From assembly GCF_014898815.1 (NCBI RefSeq), contig NW_026515543.1, positions 1,302,001 through 1,366,000 on the forward strand: a DNA stretch of 64,000 nt, given 5' to 3'. The translations under genes were made by a program, and so were the position numbers. Origin of the DNA: Panonychus citri (lineage: Eukaryota > Arthropoda > Arachnida > Trombidiformes > Tetranychidae). The notes under the pieces are model-generated. The model searched no databases and was not told the origin of the DNA. It saw nothing but the letters and a program-made list of their open reading frames with translations. Within the stretch, counting starts at the first letter, position 1, and each line of letters starts with the position of its first letter. Positions 13,959 to 26,063 of this stretch are shown here, piece after piece.

Positions 13959-15428
13959 TTAAGCTCCCAAGCCTTCAATTGAACCTGGTGTATCGTCCTC
14001 GGTTTTTGCATAATCTAATATCAATTCTCGTTGTTTAGAAGATAATTTACTTGATTGTTTGTGATTGATTGAGATTCCATTGATACCATCAATTTGAATG
14101 ATTTTGGGGAAAAAAAGATAAACAAAATCATTAGAAGTGAAAATAAGCAAATGGTTAATTACTACATTATTAAATTTAATAGATAATTAGATACTTACGT
14201 TGGTATTTTAATCTTAAAATGTACATAATGATCACCGGTACCATAACTATTGATACGTTTTAATCCTTTACCTGCTAATCTTAATCTAGTATGTGATGAG
14301 GTACCTGATGGAACCTTAATTGTTAAATCTTCATAAACACCTTCAATTCTAATTGTACCTCCGAGAACAGCTTGGGAGAGGCTAATTGTTGCCTCGGTGT
14401 GAACATCGGCACCTTCTCGTTTAAAGTAATCACTTTTGGCTACTTTAAATGTAATGAATAGCTCTTTGTTTCCAACTTGCATTCTAAGTGTTTGACCATC
14501 TTCAACACCCGCCGGAACAGGTATGTCAACGGTGCGACGTTGAAGAGTACTTCCTTTACCTTCACATTTGGTGCACGGATTTTGGATGTATAATCTTGTA
14601 CCATGGCACATACGACAAGTTGATCTCATTACAAAAGGTCCGGTGCTGATTGTTTCCATTCCAGTTCCATTACAATAGGGACAGCGAACGGGTTTATGTC
14701 CTTCAGTACATCGAGATCCTTTTATGTTGTGGTAAAAAGGAGAGAGAGAGAAAAGAGTTGAATTAGGTGTTTAATTGATTTTCGATGTTGAATTTTTCTC
14801 TCTTACCTGAACAGGTAGGACAAGTATCTAAAATATTAATTTTCACTTGTTTATCGCAGCCTCTTGCCGCTTCTCTAAATGTAATATTTAATACAACCTC
14901 TTGAGCAGCTCCAAAACCGAAATCAGTCTCGGCGAATTCAAAATCTTGATTACCACCGGTTCTTGAGTTGAAATTTTGGTAACCATATTCACCGAAAATT
15001 TTTCTAAACAATTCTTCAGGATTCATAGATGAATGGAATCCCTGAAAACCTGATGTTCCACCACCGGTATAGTTATTAGCACCTTTAGAACCAAATGCAT
15101 CATAATCACGTCTTTTCGTTTCATCGGATAAAACCTCATAAGCCTCAGAGACTTCTTGGAATTTCTTAGCTGATTCTGGATCACCTTTATTAGAATCTGG
15201 ATGATATTTTTTTGCCAATTGGTAATAGGCTTTCTTTATGTCCTTTTGACTAGAGTTTCTTGCCACTCCAAGTGTCTCATAGTAGTTTTTAGCACTCAAA
15301 GAGCTGGAAGTATGGATCAATTTAATTAGACGAAGGTTAATATTTGCTTGACCATATGATTGTGACCGATGAAGATGAATTAATGGATCTAATAAACGAA
15401 CAGAGCGTTTTAATCCTTCACGAAGCAT
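13959..15428 (-). CDS. DNAJA3: Mitochondrial DnaJ/Hsp40 co-chaperone, DNAJA3 (Tid) type
   Basis: Exons 15428-14807, 14718-14199 and 14049-13959; 1233 nt, 410 aa. A basic, hydroxylated N-terminus (residues 1-45) looks like a mitochondrial transit peptide. The J domain starts at NYYETLG (about residue 48) with the catalytic HPD at 76-78. A Gly/Phe-rich linker follows. Four Cys-pair repeats (CPTCSG, CPYCNGTG, CRMCHG, CTKCEGKG) form the zinc-binding region, with the first split by intron 1. The substrate-binding C-terminus (IPVPAGVEDGQTLRM, INSYGTGDHYVH) is very close to Tid proteins. It stimulates mitochondrial Hsp70 (mortalin). The small last exon encodes TKLSSKQRELILDYAKTEDD and ends in GLGA; its acceptor was placed at 14050 because it restores the Tid C-terminal pattern. 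Confidence 0.93.
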
Positions 15429-15813
15429 TTCAACCAGATCTAGAGAAAGTGAACAAACAGCAAAATCAAGTATAAAATATTAAACAAAAAAAAATCAAGA
15501 TGAATCTCGATCAGCAACAATTAATCAAATTCAAATAGAAAAAAAAATTCTATTCTCTCTTCCTCCTTTTGATAAACACCACAAGTTGATACCAATTTAC
15601 CAAATGGAAACTTCACTTGTTTAACAAGCCAAGTTAATCTTGAGTTGATCAGGCCATCAAAGACCTCGAGATAATTGACCACAAATTAAATTAACCAACA
15701 ATTAGAAAAAGAGTTAAATTCTAAGCAAGTTGATCCATCAAACACGCCGTTGACTAAATTCTGCAAAATCTTCAATGATGTAACCCCACACTTATCTTGT
15801 TTCGAATACTGTT

Positions 15814-15828
15814 GGCGCCATCTAGTGG
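15814..15828 (-). promoter_or_regulatory. CTCF-like insulator motif
   Basis: On the minus strand this reads CCACTAGATGGCGCC, which contains the AGATGGCGC core known for insect CTCF and the flanking CCA of the wider consensus. It is GC-rich in a locally AT-rich spacer about 390 bp upstream of the DNAJA3 start codon. Binding is inferred from motif match only. Confidence 0.4.
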
Positions 15829-16191
15829 ATAATTTTGGTTATTCTTTTTGAGAGAAAAAAAGTTGACCGAAAAAAAGATTAATTAATGTGATTTGAACGA
15901 AAAAAGTTGACAGTTAACCTTTCGTGTACAGCGATTTAATTAAATTTTTGTTTATGCTCGATTCTCTCACAATTTTTGTTTTAGTAATTTAATGTTTTAA
16001 GGTAAATTATAGATATAATAATTAGAGTGTTGATGTTGATGAAAATTGTTTATAAGTTGAGAAAATGTTTTCGTTTATAATTTGTACCATTAGCTGTGTT
16101 GTTATTGTTAGTTAATTGTCTCCAAAAGTTCACGAGATTAATTGTCGAAGGAATTTATTATGATTCATCGAAAGATCAATTGAGAGAGAAA

Positions 16192-16194
<3 letters not shown>

Positions 16195-16251
<57 letters not shown>
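16195..16251. repeat. (GA)n microsatellite
   Basis: GA run of more than 50 bases. It generates an open frame of alternating Ser-Leu on minus that is not a gene. Confidence 0.95.
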
Positions 16252-16254
<3 letters not shown>

Positions 16255-16781
16255 GAAGACAAACTTTGAAGGAGTTAATTTTTACTCCTTTGTTATTGAC
16301 CAACTCTCGACCATTTTTTTTCTTGTTTCTTTCATGTTCACCAATCAAAAAATGACACATGATGAAAATTTTGAATTGATGCAATAAATGGTTATTAATA
16401 TAATTATTTTTTTCAAGGTGATATTGAGAGATAATGAGCTAAAGAGTAGGGAGAGTGGTTTTGTTGTTGTTGTTTCCATGAGAAGAGAAAGGAAGAGCAA
16501 GAATAGAAGACAAGGTGAGAGGGCAAAAGTGAAGGGTAAAGTTGCTTGGATTCATTGTGGCTTTTGATTGTTGTTAATCATCTGCGACTTATTCATAATA
16601 ATTGTGGATCCATTGATCATCAATATTGACGAATGAACTGAGGAAGTATATAAATTTGGTAATGGATAGATTTTTGTTTTCCATTTTTCTCTTTGATAAG
16701 AAGTGAAAAAAAGAAGAGGACAAAAGATGAGGGGATAAAGTTTTTTTTTGATGGAGAAATGATGACTTGATGGTGTTTTGC

Positions 16782-19700
16782 TTAATTGCCTGATGTTACA
16801 ATTATTGGAACTTCACCATTGCCCGTTAACATGGCAAGAGTTGCTTGATCAACGGCACAAGTTCCGTCTTCATTAACTGGTAAGTATATTACTTGTTGGT
16901 CATCCATTCCTTCAACTTCAGCTATTTGACCACCTTGGTCAGTTACTTCTTGCATACTTTGCTCTAGAGGATCAGTGGTCAGTGTAGAAGAGGTCAATTC
17001 ACCAGCTGAAGCTGCCTCAGGATTCTCGGAGAAGGTTATGTTAAGGCTTCTCACAACCTCTTCAATGTCCACTCCTTCGGGAACACATATTTGGACATAT
17101 TGCCCATCGGGTTGTTGAAGCATAATGTACTGATCTCCAGGATTAGCATTTTCTCCTTCAATTAGTGGTATTTCAATCATATTACTGGTAAATCCGACAT
17201 CTTGTTTACTGTCAGCCAACATGACTGTGTTATTGTTATCATTTAGATTAATATTACTATTTTTATTACTACTTGTGATGAGCTCGTCTTTTTTGAGAGA
17301 TTTTTTAACCTCGCCAATTTGATTTTCTGCTCCTAAATTTGTTGAATTTATTAATTGACTTGAGGTTGATTTTAATGATGAATATGTCCTCCTGGCTCGC
17401 GATTGCATTGAACCAAGTGTAGGTGTAATTGATGCGGCTGAAGCCGAAGATGATCCAGTTGAAGTGACTGGCGTTGGTTTGGAAATTAAACCCAAGTTTG
17501 AGGGTTTCTTTGTTTCGGTTGGTTTTAAGTTTAAATGTGAAGATGATGATAAGGATGATGATGTAAGTGATGATGATGTTGGTGTAGTAGATGAAGATTG
17601 TTGTAGCAGTTGTTCTACTTTTTTAAACTGTCTTTGTTTCAATTTTTCAGCTTCCTCTTCTTGAACTGATTGAGCCACTTGCTCAGCAATATCCAAAACT
17701 AATTTTTGTGGATCCTCCTCCAAATTGTCACTAGTTGTTTCATCTCTAGTGTTAGATGATGGAAGTTGAAATTTGTCACTTTGGGTTATTAAAATGGGAG
17801 ATGAGAGCATATTATTAACAGTCACTGGATCTAATTGGATCTCAGTTGAATTTGGCTTGGTACCAGTAATGGTGACCACGGGTACGACACATTTATGTTT
17901 GGATAGCTCATTGTGTGAGTTAAATGATTGATTACAACTACAGCACATTATTTTAAGAGCAGTAGGAATGCCATTGGAGTTACGATTGGTGGTAAAAGTT
18001 GTTACTTTATTTGTGCTGGGTGGTTTGATAGTTCGTCCTTTTAAAGGAGATCGCTGTTTAATGGAGGTTAAACTGGAAGGTGGTGTTGTTATACTGATGA
18101 GTGTTGTTCCGGGAGTTGAAGAGCTGGATAATGATCCTGAAGTTGTTTTTTGTTGATTGTGATTGGGGACAGCTTGTAGAATCGCTTTCGCATTAGACTC
18201 AGCTTTAGCATGAATTTCCATGTGAGTTTGTAAAACTTGTCTTGAAGAGAAACCTATCCAAATGTAAAAGAAAAAAAAACGAAAATTAGATAATGTTGAG
18301 GGGAACATATTACAAGAGATTAAAAACATTACCTTTTCCACAAATATTACATTTAGATTCATTTTCGATTCTGTGCTGTCTTATATGAGTTGTCAAGTTC
18401 GAACGTGTTATTTTCCGTTCACATCCATCCCATGGACAATCACGAGACTCACCATGAGTTTCCATATGAGCATTTAGCTGTTCACGTTGGTAAAACTTTC
18501 TCATGCACTTGTTACACTCAAAGACAATATTGTGCTCCACCAAATGAGCAAAGAGTCTCTCCTTTGAGCCTTGTTTAACATTACAAATTTCACAAATATC
18601 CGATTTCTCGGAATGATGACTTTGAATATGAGTTCTTCGGGATGATGGTAAAGCAAAATGAAGACCACAGTAAACACAGCCATGTTTATGACTTTCTGTC
18701 TCTAAATGGTGTATATAAGAATCAGCCAAACCAAACCAAGTGTGACAAGTTTTACACTTGTAGTTACGAGGTTCAGGTTTATTTCCCGATTTGTCCATCA
18801 GTGTGTTGATTTTTTTATAATGATCTTCAGAAAGTAGATGCTCTTGAAGTTCATCATCACCAACAAAATAAAGGTTACAAAAATGACAAGCAATAGCACC
18901 TAATGGATCTTCAATGACCGATTTTTGTGGATGTTTAGTTTGTTTCATGTGCTCTTCAAGACCTTTCGCCTTTTTAAAAGTTTGTTTGCATGAAGATATT
19001 TTACATTCGAAAACTTTTTCCATTTTATGAACATTAGACATGTGAAGATAATAGAGAGGATAAATTTTGATGATACTTTCACATTTAAAACAATAGTGTC
19101 CATAATTTTTTTTACATCCAATTTCGTCTAAAATTCGTGTCGGTGGTAATTCAACCAATTTAAGAGATGAAACTTCTTCTCCACTTGATGTAGAAGGCAT
19201 TAGGTCAGTTTTACCATTTGGATGGCTAACCATGAGGAAAGTATCATGGATCACATTACGAACTGACCATTTAGTGTGAACATGGTTAAGATGAAGATCA
19301 CACATCTCAGCTGATTCGAAAACTTTGTCACAAAGGAAACATTTAGTTGAAACTTTAACTTTGGGCTCAATTTTGACATTGGTTTCTTCAATTTCTTTCG
19401 GTGTTGATCCAGTTGTTAAAACTGGACACCGATATGAATGACCCAATAGTTCATCTGCTTTACCACAACGTTGAAGACAGGCAGTACAAGAAAATTCATT
19501 GGCTCCCGTTTGAACACAATGAGTAATCATAATGTGCTTATTCATCCTTTCGATACCATAAATGAGACCACTACAATAGGTACATTGAAGATTTTGAATT
19601 CTGTTGTTACTGATCATATGTTTCGCTCGGAAATGGGTTTTTAGGCGAGATGCATCTTGGGTGGTGAAAACACAACATTTGCATAAATAAGTATGCAATT

Positions 19701-21456
19701 TGTGTTCAGATTTCATATGGTTTAGATGAGTAACAAAGTCATTCGATTGGGTTTCACATTGTGAACAGTAGAGTAACTTGTGCATTCCCAGTATCTCTTC
19801 TTGTTCGATGAGTTTTATTTCTTTCGTGTGAAAATCAAGATAATGATTTTTCATATCATCCATGGTCACTAGTTTCACTTCTTCTCCACAGTATTGACAT
19901 GGTGCATTTAGTATAACATTTGAGCCATCTTCATCCTCAATTTGAACGATAATTGACTTAGGAAGGCAAACAAAAACTATGTCTTCAGAAAATTTGGCTG
20001 TAAAATGGTCAATGGTTAACTCATGGTAAACAGAATAATGAATTGATAAATCTTTCTCCTCTTTGAAAACAAACTTGTTTCCATGACAAAGAAGACAAGG
20101 ATAATTGGTCATAACAGGAGACATAACTTGACGGAAAAGGTAAATCTTTTTCTCCTCACCGGTTGCCAGACTATTGATAAGAGGTAAATCGGAGTTGATG
20201 AACAAAATTTTATCTGGCAACTTGGATAAATTGGGATCATTGTCTTCTGCTGTGCATTCACTCAACTCCGGTAATTCATCAATAAATTTAGCTGCTGAAC
20301 CGTAATTACGTTTAGGTGGTTGTTTAAAAGAGGTACTGGTTGCTGTCAGAGTAACTGATTTAGGTGTTGTAATGAATGTAACTTTTGCTTTACCCGCTGT
20401 ACTGGGTGAAGTTATTTTGGTGATTTTTGAACCCTCAGTTGGATTAGAAACTCTGGGTTGGAATACAAGTTTCGGTGCTGGTGTTGATTCTCCAGGGGCA
20501 CGAACACGAGCAATTGGTTTTGAACTTATACCAGAGGCTTTCGGGATTTTAGAACTCACATCGCTCTTTTCCAATTTGACCATGGATGCTAAACGATTTG
20601 CAGGTCTTTTACGACGAGGCATAAATGCAGGTGTAAAATCTTCGTCGGCTTCATCAACAAGAGCTCCATCGTCCTCATAATCTTCATCTAGCTCCAAGTC
20701 TGAACCACGGCGAGAATTTGATTTGGTGGGTCTTTTAGAAGCTCCATAGACATTTGGAGATGCGTCAACCTTATAAGTAGTACCATCAGGAAGCATGATA
20801 ACCATTTTATTACTATCTTCATCTTTTTTAACGTCAACAATGTAAGATTTTACCTCTCGCTTGTTTGGTGAAAGTTCAAACTTTCGTCTTTTAACACTAC
20901 CAGCTAAATCGATATCTTCATCACTGTCAAGAGTAATATATCTACTTGAACTGGTTGCTGTTGATGGGAAGGATGAATGTCCACTAGGTCGTCCTCTTGG
21001 TCTTCGTGTTGGCTCAGCAAGCTCAGGTGAATATCGTGCAGTAGTTTTGATTCGATCTCTTCTTCTTAATCTTATCTCACTGCCAGATTTACCATTTTCG
21101 TCATCGTTTTTATCATCATCATTTTTGGTACTTTCATCAACATCCTTTGAACCATCATCTTCGAGTTCTTCTTCTTCTCCACTTGTTTCATCTTCTGATT
21201 TTTTGACTGCTTTAGGTGGACGTCCACGTCCTCGTTTAACAGTTGGAGTCTCTGGTTGATTGGAATCACCAACTGATGGTCTAGGAGTATAACGAGGGAA
21301 AGATCTTCTACCACGAAGTGGTGGCCTTCCTGGTGTACCTCTTGGTTTGACAGCACTTGAACTACCAAGATTATTAGCACCACTACTTATTCTTCCCACA
21401 GCTACTGGTGTACCACCTCCTCTGGATCCATTTCTCAGTTTCCTTGTTAATGGCAT
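16782..21456 (-). CDS. Large C2H2 zinc-finger / AT-hook nuclear protein
   Basis: Two exons, 21456-18333 and 18253-16782 (4596 nt, 1531 aa); the 79-bp intron splits a finger (SKCNICGKG / FSSRQVLQTH). The N-terminus is basic and has AT-hook-like motifs (GRPPLRGRR, KRGRGRPPK, RPRGRP), then acidic stretches. By eye about 17 C2H2-type units follow, mostly between residues about 450 and 1110. Many are irregular: long spacings, CxxxxC pairs, and one ending in HxxxxxC. The C-terminus is Ser/Thr/Gln-rich and acidic, with an ordered tail containing QQPDGQYVQICVPEG and IYLPVNEDGTC. This architecture fits a chromatin-associated regulator. I considered arthropod row/woc (POGZ-related) proteins but cannot assign one. 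Its start codon lies 28 bp after the LSM10 stop on the same strand. Confidence 0.85.
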
Positions 21457-21461
21457 TTTTG

Positions 21462-21467
21462 TTTATT
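21462..21467 (-). terminator. Polyadenylation hexamer between LSM10 stop and zinc-finger start
   Basis: AATAAA on the minus strand, 17 bp after the LSM10 stop and only 5 bp before the ATG of the zinc-finger gene. If used for LSM10, cleavage would fall inside the coding region of the next gene. Confidence 0.5.
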
Positions 21468-21484
21468 GAATCAATTTTAGTGTA

Positions 21485-22025
21485 TCATAAACTCAACTTG
21501 AATTGGGTGTCTAAAAGTAGAAAGAATAAAGAGAACAAAAGAAAAGAAAAGATAGTTAGTGAAAAGAGAAATAATGAATTTACAACATAGGGAAAAGTAA
21601 ACACCAACAGAATTGTCTTTGTGAATAACAGCTTTTGGAGCTCTTCTGGTAGAGGAGGTAACACGTCTAGTATGATGATTTCTAATCTTTTCAATCCCTT
21701 GATTTATATTTTCAATTACATCAATCTCATCAGGAACTGAAACATATCTCACTCGGGTACCCTTAATAAACATATAATCAAGGTTATATTGATGATAATC
21801 ACCTTTAACCAGGTTAACCGGCTTTCTTACAGAAACATCACTTAATTCAACATTCATATAAGCATCAACCTGATCAACTGTACCCAATAATTGGTAATCA
21901 TTTTTAAGCTCAATCCAAGTTTTCTGTCCGATAAGAGTTTGTAGGAAACAAATTAATGTTTTCACAGAGAGAGCACGATCCTTTGCTGTTGTTAATAATA
22001 CTGTTGATGATGTTGAACTTGTCAT
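21485..22025 (-). CDS. LSM10: U7 snRNP Sm-like protein LSm10
   Basis: Preferred model: exons 22025-21605 and 21510-21485, 148 aa. The Sm1 segment holds IELKNDYQLLGTVDQVDAYM and the Sm2 segment LDYMFIKGTRVRYVSVPDE. The Asp-Ala-Tyr-Met-Asn pattern plus the acidic VPDEIDV tail following Sm2 match LSm10, not SmD1. LSm10 with LSm11 forms the U7 ring for histone pre-mRNA 3' processing. The C-terminal tail is basic (HHTRRVTSSTRRAPK). The intron donor (GTGTTT) is weak while its acceptor (CTTTTAG) is good. If it is retained, the frame stays open to 21477 and gives 182 aa with a hydrophobic tail, which would be atypical for an Sm protein. Confidence 0.88.
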
Positions 22026-24552
22026 TGAACAATTAAAATATTAGATAGAGAGAGTCATAAGGGAGACGTGGAAATGAGCAAAACCCAAAGAGAAAAGGCA
22101 AACAAAAACCTAAGCCTCTAAATGCTCATCTATTAGATGAACACAAGATAGAAAAGGTAAGAGGAAAAATCACAATAATGAAAAAGAAAACTAATGTAAA
22201 GGTAATAGATTCACAGACAATCAAATTGAATAAAAGAAAAAAATCAAAAGACGATTCAAAAAAAAAAGAAAACCAGAGTATAACTACTGAAGAAGGGGAT
22301 GAAAAAAAATCAACACAAATCAACTGAAAATAAAGAGAAAGAGACAGTGTAAGAGAGAGAGAAAAAAGAAAGAAAAACTACACAGAGAGAAAGAGAGCGA
22401 AAGAGTGAGTAAAATAATGAAGACAAAGCAGTAGAAAAAAAGAGAGGGAGTTATAGAAAGAGAAAATACAGAAAAAAGAAAGAGACGAAAGAGATTCGAG
22501 GTAATTGTTTTGTTTATAATATCGGATAGAAAAAAGAAACAATTTTTATCGGAGAAAAAAGCATTTATATCTTACCCAACATAGAGTAAAGAGTAAATTG
22601 TGCTCTGACAGTGTCACTCCTTTTTCTTTAATCCTTCAATCACCGTGTTTATCGAATTACCAATTAAATGGACAAACAATTAATTACAATAAAGAAAAAC
22701 AATTTTTTTCAATAGAAAATAAAAAAACAAAACAAATCAAAATTAGAAGCAAGAAAATGGCTATTTAAGCCTTGGTAGAAGAGAAAATTATAGGACACAC
22801 CCAAGGCCATAAAGCGTGTTAACAACTGTACGAAAAAAGGGCGGGATTAGAACAGAAGAAAAGAGAAAAGCGGTAACTTTGATTGGATGGAGAATTTTGG
22901 AAACACAGAAAAAACAAATGGATACAATTTTCTTTTCCTAGAGGTTAACTTACTAATTAAGTGTAATGGAAAATGAGCAATTTGGATTGTTAATTGATTT
23001 TCTTAAAAGTGATCAATTAAAGGTTACAATTTGGTTTTCTTTGGTTGGAAAAATGTTTGTTAATTTTTTTCTCTGATGAGAATTTTTTGGTTCGGATTAG
23101 TTTCCACCGGCTGCTCGGTAGATGGCACTGGTTTTTTGTTCTTTTCGAAAAAAATCTCAGCCAAATGGGTGGAGTTTAGAATTTTCGCGGTGAATTTGAA
23201 TTTGATGGGAATTTTTTTTTTCTTTGATTGTTGAGATTTTTTGTTCTTCTATTCATAAATGCGCAGATTAATTGTTCCTAATTGATCAACTATTAATTTA
23301 GTGTAATTAGAGAGAACAGAGAGAGAGATTAAGTACCGTGCGTGTGAATCTGATAGAATATCGATTGTCGGTAATTTGAAGAGAATTAGTTTTAATTGTG
23401 ATCTACAAGAAGGTTAGTAAATATGATTGGAGAAAAATTTGATTTTTCTGATTAACGAAAATTATTTTTCCAATATTTTTCACTTTTCTTTTAATCATTT
23501 TAATTGATTTTTTCTTTTTTCTTTTTTTTTCCTCTAGAAACTAAGTAATTATCTATCTACCTGTCTAATTATCGATAGAAAATAATAAAAACCGAAACCG
23601 TTGATTGTGATTTGTTCATAAAAAGAAAACAACAAAAAGGTTTTATCTTTGTTCCGGTTAAGTGTTTGTGTTACCATTTGGATTAACAAGTAACTCTAAT
23701 ATTTTGTGTTCCAATTAATTACTAATTAATCTTCTACCGGTGACCATTTTAATTGGAGAATCTATCAAACCATTCTAACGATAGAAAATAATTCTCCCAT
23801 CATTAGATAATCATCTCATTAATGGCTAACAAGTGATTCCATTGAAACAAGGGCGGTGCTTGGACAAGAGGTGTCATTATATTTTCGTTGTTCACTTGCT
23901 GCACCTTATTTTTTTTCTTCTGTTTATCATTTTGTTTTCTTTTTTTCTGTTTTCTTTTTTCTTCTCCTTCTCCCTTTGATTGTTACCATTTAAATCAATT
24001 TTTTTTCCTCTCACCAAATTGAAATTGTTCGCTATCATCTTCCTCAAATGTCTAATATGGTAAGTTGGCAATTTCTCTCTGGGGTTGATTTGTTTCGCCC
24101 ATCATTTTATTTCTCTCTTTCTTTTTTTCTATTTCCCTTATTTTCTCTCTTATATATTTTCTTTCTTTTCTTTCTCTCTCTCTCTCTCTCTTCTTTCTGC
24201 TTTTCAAATGGAATATCATTGTCAATGGTGTTTTCTTACTTCTTTTTTCATCAATCATTCGTTTTGTTATCATATCTCATTCTTATTGTGTCTTCTATTT
24301 CCTGTCTAATCGTCTCTTTTCTTTTCTTTTTTTCTCATATTCTTCTGGCCCGGGAAACGTTAATCTCTCTTTGGTCACAACTATGGATTCCATTTACTTG
24401 GGAACTTGACTTGGTATCGCTGCTTTTTCACCCTTTACATCAACATCATTTTCCTATTTATTCACCATTGAATCTGTTCAATCTAATCCATTCAATTATC
24501 TGGTTCATTTGTGTTTTGGTCTTTAAATTGTTCCTTCTCAAATTCACAAATC
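22026..24552. other. Divergent spacer between LSM10 and capping protein beta
   Basis: About 2.5 kb between head-to-head genes. 22045-22540 is strongly purine-rich on the plus strand (GAGA, AAAGA words). 23900-24340 is pyrimidine-rich and probably 5' UTR or intron of the capping-protein gene. A partial CTCF-like word (GGTAGATGGCAC) lies at 23117-23128. Untranslated first exons are likely for both genes but cannot be placed with confidence. Confidence 0.5.
22045..22540 (+). repeat. Purine-rich (GA/AAAGA) low-complexity tract
   Basis: Nearly 500 bases with long G/A-only stretches on the plus strand, so CT-rich on the LSM10 sense strand immediately upstream of its start codon. It is consistent with leader or promoter sequence of LSM10. 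Confidence 0.7.
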
Positions 24553-26063
24553 ATGTTCAAACCTCAGAGTGATCAACTTGACCATGCACTTGACCTTATG
24601 CGTCGCCTTCCACCTCAACAAATTGAGAAAAATCTTTGTGATCTAATTGATCTCGTAAGTTTATTTAAGCCTCAATATTTACTTTCAATTTGCTCTTCTC
24701 TTTTTTTCAAACTGCCTCTAGTGAAAGATCAGTTAATTACTTTAACGTCATTTACTTTTTAATTTTATTAATTTACTGTTCTTCTTTTTTAGGTTCCGAG
24801 CTTATGTGAGGATTTGTTGTCATCAGTCGATCAACCTCTCAAAATTGCTCGAGACAAGATCTCTGGAAAGGATTATCTTATTTGTGATTACAATCGTGAT
24901 GGTGATTCTTACAGGTTGGTGTTAAATTACAATTATAACCTGTTACAAAGATTATCTTACCTTATTTAACAGTCGATCCAAATCCATCAATCTAAAAAAG
25001 ACTTCTAATTGAAATAGTCGGCCCTTTAAATGTTATTATAGTTACATTTTTTACCATCTATGGTAAATTTATGTTGCTAATTGAAATCTAATTAATGATC
25101 AACAACACCAGTAACAATTGCAATGTCTCTATTATTTTTTGAGAGAAAAAAACAGTTCACTCTTAATCTTAATCACTTGATTCTTTCGTCACCTTTGTTT
25201 TTACTATAATTTATCTTCTTTTTCATTATTTATATCAACAGATCTCCTTGGAGTAATAGTTATGAGCCTGAATTGGAAGATGGAACCGTGCCTTCAGAGA
25301 GGTTAAGACAAATAGAAATCGATGCTAATTCAGCTTTTGCTCAATACCGAGAAATGTATTATGAAGGTGGCATATCCTCCGTGTACCTTTGGGATTTAGA
25401 CCCTGGTTTCCAAGGGTTTGCGGGTGTAATTTTGATTAAAAAGAGTGGCAATGGATCCAATAAAATTAAAGGTTGTTGGGATTCAATACATGTTTTTGAA
25501 GTCCAGGTACAAATCAAACAATCAACTGCTAAATTGTCCTTATCAACAATCATTTTAATTATGTGACTTTCCTTTTATCTTTGTTTTTTAAATTGTGCGA
25601 AATTAGGAAAAATCTGGAGGTAGAAATGCCCATTATAAGTTAACATCAACTGTAATGTTGTGGCTACAAACCACCAAACAAGGATCAGGAACAATGAATC
25701 TTGGTGGAAGCTTAACTCGCCAGTCAACAAAGGATTTTACCGTTAATGATGCAAATCCACACATAGCCAATATTGGAGGAATGGTTGAGGTAAATGAAAG
25801 ATTAAACTTGTAACAATTGAACCTTTACTGTATCGCCAATAGCTAATCAATATTTTCCATTTTCACTGTTTACATCTCTTTAGGATATGGAAAATAAGAT
25901 TCGGAATACTCTCAATGAGATCTACTTTGGTAAAACCAATAGTATCGTTAATGGCCTTAGATCAGTCAATTCTTTATCCGATCAAAAGCAACAAGATGCT
26001 CTTAGAATCGATTTGGCTCAAGCATTACAGAAACGTCAGGCCAAAAACGATTCCTCCGTTTGA
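24553..26063 (+). CDS. CAPZB: F-actin-capping protein subunit beta
   Basis: Five exons: 24553-24654, 24793-24914, 25242-25506, 25607-25789 and 25884-26063; 852 nt, 283 aa, the usual length for the family. It opens with the conserved LDHALDLMRRLPPQQIEKNL segment. Further hallmarks are LICDYNRDGDSYRSPWSN, YYEGGISSVYLWDLD, the GCWDSIHVFEV strand, and the C-terminal actin-binding tentacle (DQKQQDALRIDLAQALQKR). It pairs with the alpha subunit (not in this window) to cap barbed ends of actin filaments. An AATAAA at 26473-26478 may be its polyadenylation signal. Start chosen because the sequence from this Met aligns with the conserved N-terminus; longer upstream frames are non-homologous leader. 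Confidence 0.96.

Larger units (their letters stand above)
15429..16781. other. DNAJA3 upstream region / zinc-finger gene downstream flank
   Basis: About 1.35 kb without a gene. It contains a CTCF-like site (15814-15828) and a long GA microsatellite (about 16195-16251) that lies in the probable 3' UTR or spacer of the minus-strand zinc-finger gene. Confidence 0.6.

Noticed and set aside
16130..16384. Minus-strand frame with alternating Ser-Leu
   Set aside because: A direct translation of the GA microsatellite.
24048..24572. 174-codon Phe/Leu/Ser frame upstream of CAPZB
   Set aside because: Pyrimidine-rich leader or intron sequence; ends just after the true CAPZB start in another frame and shows no real protein features.
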